DNA of 62,708 bases, from NCBI GenBank assembly GCA_027459785.1, contig DAIDGU010000083.1:1-62708 (forward strand). The letters are read 5' to 3'. The notes under the pieces are model-generated. The model made no database searches and was not told the origin of the DNA. It saw nothing but the letters and a program-made list of their open reading frames with translations. Positions 45,942-53,377 of this stretch are shown here, in pieces (position 1 is the first letter of the stretch; each line of letters begins with the position of its first letter). Origin of the DNA: Ktedonobacteria bacterium. Its GTDB lineage: Bacteria; Chloroflexota; Ktedonobacteria; Ktedonobacterales; JACDGC01. A program made the translations under genes and the position numbers.

Positions 45942-47467
45942 CGATTTTTGGCAGATGTGGGCCGATGGGTTTCGATCCGTCGGCCCATTTTTTTGCGCAC
46001 CGGCAACGGCAGCGCGACGGCGAACGTGCTACCCGCACCCTCGACGCTTGTCACCGTGATGGTGCCACCATGCTGCGTGATGATCGCCTTGGCCACATGC
46101 AGCCCCACACCCAGGCCGCTGATCCGCCGGCCCTCGGTATTTGCCGCGCGGAAATAGGGATCGAAGAGGCGCGGCACGGCTGCCGCTGGAATGCCGATGC
46201 CCTGGTCAGTGATCGTGATCAGCGCGCGTTTACGTTCGCGCGCCAGCGTGATCGTCACCAGTCCGCCAGCGGGACTGTACTTGATCGCGTTTTGTAGCAA
46301 GTTGTACCACACCTGTTCCAGGCGTTGCGCGTCGCCCACGATGGTGATCGGTTGAGCCGGCGCGCTGAACTGCACGGTATGCTTGAGGCTAGTGAGTTCC
46401 AGTTCGGCGGCGATGGGGCGGATCAGACCAGTCAGTTCCACGGGCGCGCGTTGCAGGGTAAACTGGCCGCGCTCGATGCGGGTGGCATCCAGCATGCCCT
46501 CGATCAGCAATAACAGGCGCTTGGTTTGGCGCGATTGCACCTCCAATAGTTCGCCCACGCGCGGATCGGGCGCGTCGCCGCGCAGTAGGCGGCGTTCCAG
46601 CAATTGGGTCGTCCCTGAAATGGCCGTGATCGGCGTCCGCAGTTCGTGGGAGGCGACGGAAAGAAAGTCGTCGCGCAGTTGCACGGCCTCTTCCGCGCGT
46701 TGCCGCGCGGCGCTCTCCACTTCGAGCAGCGCCAACCGTTCCGCTGCCAGGCGTTCACGCTGGCGCATCATCTGCTGCATCGCCAGCGCCAACAGCAGCA
46801 AGACCAGCAACAACGCGAGCGTGCCGAGCACGAACGTCACCGTCACCGTCGTCAGGTTACTCGCCGCCAGCGCCGACCGCCGGCTGATGAGCGCGTTCTC
46901 ATCCGCCTCCATCGCGCCCACGATCTGGCGAATCTGCACCATCATCTGCTCGCCATCGTTCGTATTAACGATCTGCATGGCGGCGCTTGTCTGCCCCGCC
47001 TGGCGCAATTGCACCGTCTGGCGCATCTCGTTGATCTTGCTCGTGATTAGCGGCACCAGCATGGCCGCACGCTGATACTGAGAAGGATCGTCGCGGACCA
47101 GATTCTGTAATGCCTTAAGATCCGGTGTGACTTGCTGTTGGGCGCCGGTATAGGGCGCGAGATAGGTGGGATCGCCCGTCAACAGATAGCCGCGCTGGCC
47201 CGTTTCGGCTTCGTCCAGCGTCGAGAGCATACTTTCCAGATCGGTCAGCACTCTTTGCGAATGCTGCACTTTGTCCTGGCGCGCGGTCAACGCTTGCACG
47301 CTGAGCGAAAAGACCGTCCCATTCACGACCACCAGCAACGCGACGGCCCCGACCATGAGCCACAACGAGCGGGTGCTGAAGGCCATCTGCTCGCGCAGCC
47401 AGCCGATGGCTCGCCGGCTCCCCTGCCGCCCCAGCGCGCGCCCGCGCTGGTACATTCGCCACATCAT
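45938..47467 (-). CDS. CHASE3-domain membrane sensor histidine kinase
   Basis: 509 residues. One N-terminal helix (LWLMVGAVALLVVVNGTVFSL), an extracytoplasmic four-helix CHASE3 domain (~60-200; LDEAETGQRGYLLTGDPTYLAPY is the hallmark), a second helix (VTFVLGTLALLLVLLLLALAM), a coiled coil, then the phosphoacceptor SVASHELRTPITAISG and the ATPase domain (NLLQNAIKYSPAG, DQGIGIP, GLGVGLHVAK). The 3' end contains the reverse complement of a terminator, which fixes the last residues (KKMGRRIETHRPTSAKNR). No response regulator is adjacent. Confidence 0.93.
   Translation of the reverse strand: MMWRMYQRGRALGRQGSRRAIGWLREQMAFSTRSLWLMVGAVALLVVVNGTVFSLSVQALTARQDKVQHSQRVLTDLESMLSTLDEAETGQRGYLLTGDPTYLAPYTGAQQQVTPDLKALQNLVRDDPSQYQRAAMLVPLITSKINEMRQTVQLRQAGQTSAAMQIVNTNDGEQMMVQIRQIVGAMEADENALISRRSALAASNLTTVTVTFVLGTLALLLVLLLLALAMQQMMRQRERLAAERLALLEVESAARQRAEEAVQLRDDFLSVASHELRTPITAISGTTQLLERRLLRGDAPDPRVGELLEVQSRQTKRLLLLIEGMLDATRIERGQFTLQRAPVELTGLIRPIAAELELTSLKHTVQFSAPAQPITIVGDAQRLEQVWYNLLQNAIKYSPAGGLVTITLARERKRALITITDQGIGIPAAAVPRLFDPYFRAANTEGRRISGLGVGLHVAKAIITQHGGTITVTSVEGAGSTFAVALPLPVRKKMGRRIETHRPTSAKNR
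45958..45994 (+). terminator. Strong Rho-independent terminator of the MFS gene, inside the kinase coding sequence
   Basis: An 11-bp stem (TGGGCCGATGG with CCGTCGGCCCA, one G-T pair), 8-nt loop and seven Ts (45988-45994), starting 17 bp after the MFS stop. On the opposite strand the hairpin is not followed by a T-run, so kinase transcription is not expected to stop here. Confidence 0.9.
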
Positions 47468-47596
47468 AGGTCACGTCCCCTGGAAAGCCACAGGATCCAC
47501 ATGAACCGTGCGGCGCTGCCCCCCTACAAGGACTCATCTGATACGTACAGTACACCAAGATCAGGAAAAAGATAGGGGGAGAAGCTCACAATATGG

Positions 47597-47610
47597 TTGA
47601 TTTTGATCAA
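47597..47610. promoter_or_regulatory. FNR/CRP-family binding site
   Basis: TTGAT-TTTG-ATCAA is a perfect match to the FNR consensus TTGAT-N4-ATCAA. It lies between the divergent kinase (start 47467) and the gene at 47699. The rest of 47468-47698 has a GCGCGC-N8-GCGCGC hairpin and no gene. Confidence 0.55.
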
Positions 47611-47698
47611 TCTTTTACTTTCGGCGCGCTCTTTATGGCGCGCACGTTGCCGCCGATAGAACAAGGGAGAACACTCAGAAGATTTGGGGGCAACACTG

Positions 47699-48058
47699 AT
47701 GATCGCAGAATGTAACCCAGAGGGCCGCATTGATGCGCGCCAGGTGGCGCGCTTGCGCCACGCGATGCTGGCGGCGCTGGCGCACGGCTGCGTCGGCATC
47801 CTTATCTCCGGCAGTGCAGTGCGCTATGGCGGCGTGGAGGATGTGGCGCACCTCGCCGCGCTGCTCGATGAGATCCAGGCGGCGTATCCGTGGGTGCCGG
47901 TGTGGCTATGTCACCTGCCGCCCGACTTCCGCGCCGCCATCGATCTCGCGGACCTCAGCACAGCATGGCAGATCGCCCCGGATAGCGCGACGGCGCGGGC
48001 AGTCCTGGCGAACGCCAACTCCGGCGCTAGTTCCTCGGCAACCGCCCGCTCGTGTTAG
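47699..48058 (+). CDS. Small hypothetical protein, possibly STAS-like
   Basis: About 119 residues. The pattern of strands and helices (GRIDARQVARLRHAMLAALAHGCVGILISG, then HLAALLDEIQAAYPWVPVWLCHLP, then AWQIAPDSATARAVL) resembles a STAS/anti-sigma-factor-antagonist fold, but the usual phosphorylated Ser-Ser-G motif is not present, so this is tentative. The ATG at 47699 has GGGGGC nearby; a TTG at 47684 is possible. Downstream of the FNR-type box. Its stop overlaps the convergent protease gene by 4 bp. Confidence 0.5.
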   Translation: MIAECNPEGRIDARQVARLRHAMLAALAHGCVGILISGSAVRYGGVEDVAHLAALLDEIQAAYPWVPVWLCHLPPDFRAAIDLADLSTAWQIAPDSATARAVLANANSGASSSATARSC

Positions 48059-49218
48059 CTGGCCCGTGGCAATTGTTGGTCGTTGCCGCGAGTGGGGTGG
48101 GGGATGTTCAGTCCGCGCCGAACCTCGATCAAGTGGACGATGGCATCGCGGCTGAGTACGCCGACGAGCTGGTCGTCTGGCCCAACGACGGGCAGGATGT
48201 CGCGCTCGTGGCCGACCATCAGCGGCAGGGCGTCGTTCAAGTTCTGCCCCGGCTGCACGGCGCGCAGTTGGGCGGCGGGGGTCATCGTCTGGCCTACCGT
48301 CAGTTGGTCCCACTGCTCGCGCGGATAATGGCGGATGTCGGCCAGCGAGATGATGCCAGCGAAACGGCCCAGTTGCGTCACCGGCACGGTGCGCGCCCCG
48401 GAAGGCAAGAGTACGTCATAGACGAGTTGCGCCAGGGTGCGGTTCGCCTCCACGCTGACGCTGGGCGGCTGCATCGCCTGAGCCACCGTCACGCCGCCGA
48501 AGACACTTTGCAGGGCGGATTGCGTGTTGGCCGATTGTGCCGCTTGCAGCAAGAACCAGCCGATGAAGCCGATCCAGATGCCGCCGAAGAAGTTACCGGC
48601 GAAGACCTGCAAGATGCCGAACAGGATGAAGAGATAGGCGACGATCTGCCCGACAACCGTGGCCGCGCGCGTGGCCGCGCGCAGGTTGCCCGTCGCGCCC
48701 CAGATGATCGAGCGCAGCACGCGCCCGCCATCCAGCGGGAAGCCGGGAATCAGATTGAAGACGCCCAGCAGGATGTTCGTGAAGCCCAGGTAGCCCAGGA
48801 TCGCATCCACCGCGCGCAGACCCGGCAGGCCGGCGGCGGCGATGAGCGCGAGCGCGCCGATAATCAGGCTGACGACCGGCCCCACGATTGTCAGTTGGAA
48901 CTCCTCGCCAGCGGTGCGCGGCTCCTGCGTCAGATTCGAGACGCCGCCGAAGATGAAGAGCGTGATGCTGCTCACCGGCAACCCCTTGGCCCGTGCCACC
49001 AGCGAGTGGGCCAGTTCGTGCAGCAGCACCGAGACGAAAAGCAAGAGCGACGCGATGAAGCCCAATGCTATATACGCGCCGAAACTCAGCCCCGGAATGG
49101 TGGACGGAAACCAACTCGTTGCCAGCGAGACTGTCAGCAACACGAGGATAATAATCCAACTCGCGTTGATCTCGATGCGAATGCCCCCGATGCGCCCGAT
49201 AGCGAATGATCCCGGCAT
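48055..49218 (-). CDS. Site-2 protease family (M50) membrane metalloprotease with CBS domains
   Basis: 387 residues. Membrane helices surround the zinc motif HELAH (H67, E68, H71) and the third ligand motif NLIPGFPLDGGR near residue 163. A cytosolic C-terminal region (~240-375) has two CBS repeats (VAQAMQPPSVSVEANRTLAQ and VGQTMTPAAQLRAVQPGQNL), which in other proteins bind adenine nucleotides and may control the protease. Members cleave transmembrane anti-sigma factors or signal remnants. No substrate is obvious nearby. Confidence 0.93.
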   Translation of the reverse strand: MPGSFAIGRIGGIRIEINASWIIILVLLTVSLATSWFPSTIPGLSFGAYIALGFIASLLLFVSVLLHELAHSLVARAKGLPVSSITLFIFGGVSNLTQEPRTAGEEFQLTIVGPVVSLIIGALALIAAAGLPGLRAVDAILGYLGFTNILLGVFNLIPGFPLDGGRVLRSIIWGATGNLRAATRAATVVGQIVAYLFILFGILQVFAGNFFGGIWIGFIGWFLLQAAQSANTQSALQSVFGGVTVAQAMQPPSVSVEANRTLAQLVYDVLLPSGARTVPVTQLGRFAGIISLADIRHYPREQWDQLTVGQTMTPAAQLRAVQPGQNLNDALPLMVGHERDILPVVGPDDQLVGVLSRDAIVHLIEVRRGLNIPHPTRGNDQQLPRAS

Positions 49219-49325
49219 ACCGTTGCTCCCTGTGGTTGGTGAAAAATGGTTGAACCAAACCTACAGGAGAGCGATGCGCATCAATGCTGCCAAAGTGAGG
49301 AGGCGCGAGGGGCAATGCCTCACGT

Positions 49326-50537
49326 TCACACGCGCGCCAGCGCCAGCGCCACCCCCTGGCCGACACCGACGCACAGCGTCGCCAGCGCGCGGCGTCCGCC
49401 GCCGTTGGTCAGGTGGTGCATGGCGGTCTGAACCAGCCGCGCGCCACTCATGCCGAGGGGATGCCCCAGCGCGATGGCCCCGCCGTGTGGGTTCACATAA
49501 TCCGCATCGTCGGGGATGCCGAACGCGCGCAGACAAGCCAGCGATTGGCTAGCGAACGCTTCATTCAGCTCGATCACGTCGAAGTCCGCGAGGCGCAGGC
49601 CCAGGCGCTCCAGCAATTTGCGCGTCGCGGGAATGGGACCGATGCCCATCACGCGCGGCGGCACACCGGCGCTGGCCATCCCCAGCACGCGCACGCGGGG
49701 CGTCAGCCCGTGGGCCTCAACGGCCCGCGCTGAGGCCAGTAGCAGGGCGGCAGCGCCGTCATTGACGCCAGAGGCGTTGCCAGCGGTCACGGTCCCCGTC
49801 GGACGCACGATGGGCGGCAGCTTGGCCAGCGCGGCCAGGGTGGTCGCGGGGCGGGGATGCTCATCCGCACTCACGACCGACGTTGCGCGTTGCCCTGGCA
49901 CGTGAACCGACACTATCTCCTCGGCAAAATAGCCCGCCGCCTGCGCGTGGGCCGCGCGCTGCTGGCTGCGCAGCGCGAAGGCATCTTGATCCGCCCGCGC
50001 CACCTGATACTCCTCGGCAACGGTCTCCGCCGTCTCCGGCATGGCATCCACGCCGTACTGTTCGCGCAGCACTGGATTGATGAAGCGCCAACCAATCGTA
50101 GTATCTTCCAACTGCATCGTGCGGGCGAAAGGGGTGGTCGCCTTGCCCATGACGTAAGGTGCGCGCGACATCGACTCCACGCCGCCCGCGAGGGCCAGGT
50201 CGATGGCACCAGCGGCGATGGCCCGCGCCGCCGTGCCGACAGCATCCATCCCCGACGCGCAGAGGCGGTTGAGCGTGGTGCCGGGGACGCTCGCCGGCAG
50301 GCCGGCCAGCAGCAGCGCCATGCGCGCCACGTTGCGGTTATCTTCACCGGCCTGATTCGCGCACCCCAGGAAGACCTCATCTAGCCGCTCCCAATCCAGC
50401 CTGGGATAGCGTTCCCGCAGCGCGCGCAATGGGATGGCGGCGAGGTCATCCGCCCGCACGCCCGCCAGCGCCCCGCCGAACCTGCCGATGGGCGTGCGCA
50501 CAGCGTCGCAAATGTAGACATCCGGTTGGTTCGTCAT
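49326..50537 (-). CDS. Acetyl-CoA acyltransferase, 3-oxoadipyl-CoA thiolase-like
   Basis: 403-residue thiolase. Active-site cysteine in [12 protein letters not shown], the [13 protein letters not shown] loop, NEAFAS, and the final CVGVGQG with [14 protein letters not shown] histidine are all present. The N-terminal [26 protein letters not shown] and [17 protein letters not shown] closely resemble PcaF/PaaJ enzymes, which split 3-oxoadipyl-CoA to succinyl-CoA and acetyl-CoA; general beta-oxidation thiolase activity is the alternative. The start at 50537 begins at the first conserved residue; the frame is open to 50753 but that part is not thiolase-like. No other aromatic-degradation gene is adjacent. 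Confidence 0.92.
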   Translation of the reverse strand: MTNQPDVYICDAVRTPIGRFGGALAGVRADDLAAIPLRALRERYPRLDWERLDEVFLGCANQAGEDNRNVARMALLLAGLPASVPGTTLNRLCASGMDAVGTAARAIAAGAIDLALAGGVESMSRAPYVMGKATTPFARTMQLEDTTIGWRFINPVLREQYGVDAMPETAETVAEEYQVARADQDAFALRSQQRAAHAQAAGYFAEEIVSVHVPGQRATSVVSADEHPRPATTLAALAKLPPIVRPTGTVTAGNASGVNDGAAALLLASARAVEAHGLTPRVRVLGMASAGVPPRVMGIGPIPATRKLLERLGLRLADFDVIELNEAFASQSLACLRAFGIPDDADYVNPHGGAIALGHPLGMSGARLVQTAMHHLTNGGGRRALATLCVGVGQGVALALARV

Positions 50538-50641
50538 ATGGTGGGATCTTCCTTTTCGTGCAATCTGTACACACGATACCGCAGTTGAGGTGGTATTCTC
50601 AAGGAACATGAGATAGCCAAAAAGCAGTTGAGGAGGGCAGC

Positions 50642-51592
50642 ATGACGATGTACGAGATCGCGCCGGAACGGGCGACGCTGCATGGGCGATTTTCGCGCGA
50701 GTTGCCGCCAGCGGTGACGATAGATCCCGGCGACACGGTGTGCTTGCAAACATTGGATGCCGCCTGGAATGTTGAGCCGCGCCGTTCGCGCGTGCCGGCG
50801 GAACAGCCGCGCAAGTTCGCGCCCCGTGACCCGGAGCGCGATAGCGGCCACGCGCTGTGCGGTCCTATCGCCATTCGGGGAGCCGTCCCTGGCATGACAC
50901 TGGCCGTGCGCATCGACGCTATCCAACCTGCCGCGTGGGGATGGACAACTGCCGGTGGCTGGGAAAGCCGCGTGAACGCGCGCCTGGGCGTCGCCCAGAT
51001 CACCGAGCGGATGCATCTGTGGGAATTGGACACCACCGCGCAGGTCGCCCGCAACCAGGACGACTACACCGTGCCGCTGCGCCCGTTCATGGGCGTGATG
51101 GGCATGCCGCCCGACGAACCTGGCTGGCATTCTACCACGCCGCCGCGCATCTGGGGTGGCAACATCGATTGCCGCGAACTGGTCGCGGGTAGCACCCTAT
51201 ATCTGCCGATTCCGGTAGCGGGCGCGCTCTTTTCCGTCGGTGACGGCCACGCCGCCCAGGGCGACGGCGAGGTCAGTTGCACGGCCATCGAATGCCCGAT
51301 GGCGCGCGTCGAACTCACCTTCGACCTACTGCCGGATCTGCACTTGACGACGCCCCGCGCTCACACGCCTGCCGGCTGGCTCACCCTCGGCTTCCACGAG
51401 GATCTGCACGAAGCGAGTATGATCGCGCTGGACGCCATGCTGGATCTCATGGGCGAGCAATACGGCATGTCCCGTCAGGATGCTTTAACGCTGGCGAGTG
51501 TCGCCGTCGATCTGCGCGTCACCCAACTGGTCAACGGCGGCGTGCTGGGGGTGCATGCGCTCCTGCCGCGCGGGCGGCTGTCCCCGCCGTAG
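50642..51592 (+). CDS. Acetamidase/formamidase family hydrolase
   Basis: 316 residues. The FmdA/AmdA family hydrolyses formamide or acetamide to ammonia and acid. Typical features: PGDTVCLQTLDA near the start, SGHALCGPIAIRGAVPGMTLAV, PRIWGGNIDCRELVAGSTLYLPI, the metal-binding FSVGDGHAAQGDGEVS and the late GLTASVAVDLRVTQLVNG-like segment. TGAGGAGGG precedes the ATG. It stands alone with no amide-uptake genes nearby. Confidence 0.9.
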   Translation: MTMYEIAPERATLHGRFSRELPPAVTIDPGDTVCLQTLDAAWNVEPRRSRVPAEQPRKFAPRDPERDSGHALCGPIAIRGAVPGMTLAVRIDAIQPAAWGWTTAGGWESRVNARLGVAQITERMHLWELDTTAQVARNQDDYTVPLRPFMGVMGMPPDEPGWHSTTPPRIWGGNIDCRELVAGSTLYLPIPVAGALFSVGDGHAAQGDGEVSCTAIECPMARVELTFDLLPDLHLTTPRAHTPAGWLTLGFHEDLHEASMIALDAMLDLMGEQYGMSRQDALTLASVAVDLRVTQLVNGGVLGVHALLPRGRLSPP

Positions 51593-51620
51593 TTCCTGTG
51601 CTTATCCCGCTCCTTCGTTG

Positions 51621-51626
51621 TATAAT
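51621..51626 (+). promoter_or_regulatory. -10 element for the VapBC-like pair
   Basis: A perfect TATAAT 48 bp before the first gene; no good -35 is seen, as in promoters that need an activator or that are controlled by the antitoxin. Confidence 0.4.
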
Positions 51627-51674
51627 TAAGTAGAACTCGATATCGGCAGTGCGACGACAGGGAGGAATACAAAC

Positions 51675-51956
51675 ATGAGCCATGTCATTCAGGTACCCGT
51701 TCCTGACGAATGGTACGAAGCCTTTACAGCTTACGCGCAACGTCAAGGCCAGACGCCGGAGGCGCTGTTGCTGGCGTTGGCGACGACAGCGATTGCCAGC
51801 GAAGTTGCTACGCCGGAAGATTTGTTGAGCGATCTGGCACCTGATGACCCTTTACGCTTGCTCGCCGGCATCATCTCCGTTCCCGTCCCGCCGGACTGGG
51901 CCGCAGATCATGATCGCTATGTAGATGGAGAAAGTGCCAATGCCGACAACACATAG
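51675..51956 (+). CDS. Putative antitoxin (VapB-like)
   Basis: 93 residues, acidic. An IQVPVPDEWYEAFTAYAQRQGQTPEALLLALAT segment has the strand-helix-helix layout of ribbon-helix-helix antitoxins, and the C-terminal half is acidic and flexible, as expected for a part that wraps the toxin. A GGGAGGAAT site precedes the ATG. It overlaps the toxin gene by 17 bp. Family assignment rests mostly on context. Confidence 0.65.
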   Translation: MSHVIQVPVPDEWYEAFTAYAQRQGQTPEALLLALATTAIASEVATPEDLLSDLAPDDPLRLLAGIISVPVPPDWAADHDRYVDGESANADNT

Positions 51957-52362
51957 CTTGTTTATTGATACTTCAGGCTGGTTAGCATACGTTAATGTAG
52001 AAGATGCGTTGCATGTGAGGAGTATGCAACAGATTGTAGCGCGAACAAAAAAGCGGGAAACTTTGGTGACGACAAACTCAATTATCGGTGAATTAGTCGC
52101 TCTGCTAACGTCGCGTTTACGTTTATCGCGTCAGCAACTCGTTCAAATTATTGATTTGATTAAAACTAATCCACACCTTGAAACTATCTACATTGATCAA
52201 GAGACTGACGATTTAGCATGGAACTTCCTCAAACAGCGATTGGATAAAAATTGGTCATTAGTAGATGCGGCGAGTTTTATCATCATGCAACGCTACGGAA
52301 TGCGAGAAGCGCTCACCACAGATCAGCACTTCACGCAAGCTGGTTTTGTCAAGCTGCTTTAA
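51940..52362 (+). CDS. PIN-domain ribonuclease toxin (VapC-like)
   Basis: 140-residue PIN protein. The four acidic residues of the active site are visible: D10 (FIDTSGW), E51 (IIGELVALL), D109 (WSLVDAASF) and D128 (ALTTDQHF). Such toxins cut tRNA or rRNA when the antitoxin is degraded. The start at 51940 has GGAGAAAG nine bases upstream. The gene is clearly AT-richer than its partner and neighbours. A decayed relative of its C-terminus lies at 6192-6260. Confidence 0.88.
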   Translation: MPTTHSLFIDTSGWLAYVNVEDALHVRSMQQIVARTKKRETLVTTNSIIGELVALLTSRLRLSRQQLVQIIDLIKTNPHLETIYIDQETDDLAWNFLKQRLDKNWSLVDAASFIIMQRYGMREALTTDQHFTQAGFVKLL

Positions 52363-52381
52363 CCGTAAAGGCAGGTGATTT

Positions 52382-52411
52382 TTGGGGGATAGCGCCGGCG
52401 TGTGTGCCATA
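52382..52411 (+). promoter_or_regulatory. Possible promoter for the zinc-ribbon / DprE2-like / DprE1-like operon
   Basis: TTGGGG (52382-52387) and CATAAT (52406-52411), 18-bp spacer, 41 bp before the zinc-ribbon ATG. Confidence 0.4.
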
Positions 52412-52451
52412 ATGAGCAATGGATATCAGCACGTTGGGAGAATGCCGTCCG

Positions 52452-52622
52452 ATGACCATGCCACCCCCACCGACCGACGCCGCGCCGCAGCCGTCCACCG
52501 CGCCCCCGCCCGCGCCACGCGAGATGCCATGCCCGAACTGCGGCCACGCCATGCCCGATCTCAAAGGCGGCAAGTCGAGCATCTGCCCGAACTGCGGCTT
52601 CAAAGATAGCTGCTGCTATTGA
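52452..52622 (+). CDS. Small zinc-ribbon protein
   Basis: 56 residues: a proline-rich leader (PPPPTDAAPQ..APPPAPRE) and two CPNCG knuckles (MPCPNCGHAMPDL..SSICPNCGF), ending KDSCCY. This resembles the detached C-terminal zinc ribbon found on B12-dependent ribonucleotide reductases and other small ribbon proteins. The start at 52452 has GGGAG upstream; an ATG at 52419 is an alternative. It precedes the SDR gene by 11 bp and is likely co-transcribed; its partner is unknown. Confidence 0.7.
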   Translation: MTMPPPPTDAAPQPSTAPPPAPREMPCPNCGHAMPDLKGGKSSICPNCGFKDSCCY

Positions 52623-52633
52623 GGGGGAATGTG

Positions 52634-53377
52634 ATGACGAGCTATCAGCGTGCGATTGTCGTCGGCGCGTCGTCGGGGATCGGCCTGGCGCTGGCGGAGG
52701 AACTGGCGCGGCGGGGCGCGCAGGTGGCGCTGGTAGCGCGGCGGGCGGATGCGCTGGAGCGCGCCGTGCAGGTGATCGGACCGGAGCGCGCCCGCGCCTA
52801 TGTGCATGACGTAGCTCAGCGCGACGCGGTGCCGGCGCTGTTCCAGCAGATCACTCACGACCTCGGCGGGCTGGACGCGATCATTTACGCCGCCGGCAGC
52901 ATGCCCCATACCGCGCCAGATGGCTACGACACGGCGCAGGACGCCGCGGTCATCGAGACGAACTTGCTGGGGGCGTTCGCCTGGCTGAACGAGGCGGCGG
53001 CGCGGTTCGCCCACACGCGCCAGGGGACGATCATCGGCATCTCATCCGTCGCGGGGGATCGCGGGCGGCGCGGCAATCCGGCGTATGCCACGTCGAAGGC
53101 GGCGCTGACCACTTACCTGGAAGCGTTACGTAACCGGCTGGCGGTGCGGGGCGTCACCGTCGTCACGATCAAACCGGGCTATGTTGCCACCGATCTGCTG
53201 GCGGGCGAGCAGATCCCGCGCTTCCTGCCGGTCATTCCCCCCGACCAGGCGGCACGCGAGATCTTGGACGCCGCCATGAAGGGCCAGGCGGTGGCCTACG
53301 TGCCGGCGGTGTGGGGACCGATCATGCGTCTGGTGCGCGCCATCCCCTCGCGCCTCTTTCGGAGGCTGAATATATGA
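52634..53377 (+). CDS. SDR oxidoreductase, DprE2-like
   Basis: 247 residues. Rossmann motif VVGASSGIGLALAEEL, YAAGSMPH, the ISSVAG strand and the active site YATSK. The C-terminus ends in a basic, membrane-associating segment (MRLVRAIPSRLFRRLNI). Its closest match in context is DprE2, which works with an FAD oxidase to turn decaprenylphosphoryl-ribose into the arabinose form; the next gene encodes just such an oxidase and overlaps by 4 nt (ATGA). The start at 52634 follows GAGGGGGA. The actual substrate here is inferred, not shown. Confidence 0.82.
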   Translation: MTSYQRAIVVGASSGIGLALAEELARRGAQVALVARRADALERAVQVIGPERARAYVHDVAQRDAVPALFQQITHDLGGLDAIIYAAGSMPHTAPDGYDTAQDAAVIETNLLGAFAWLNEAAARFAHTRQGTIIGISSVAGDRGRRGNPAYATSKAALTTYLEALRNRLAVRGVTVVTIKPGYVATDLLAGEQIPRFLPVIPPDQAAREILDAAMKGQAVAYVPAVWGPIMRLVRAIPSRLFRRLNI

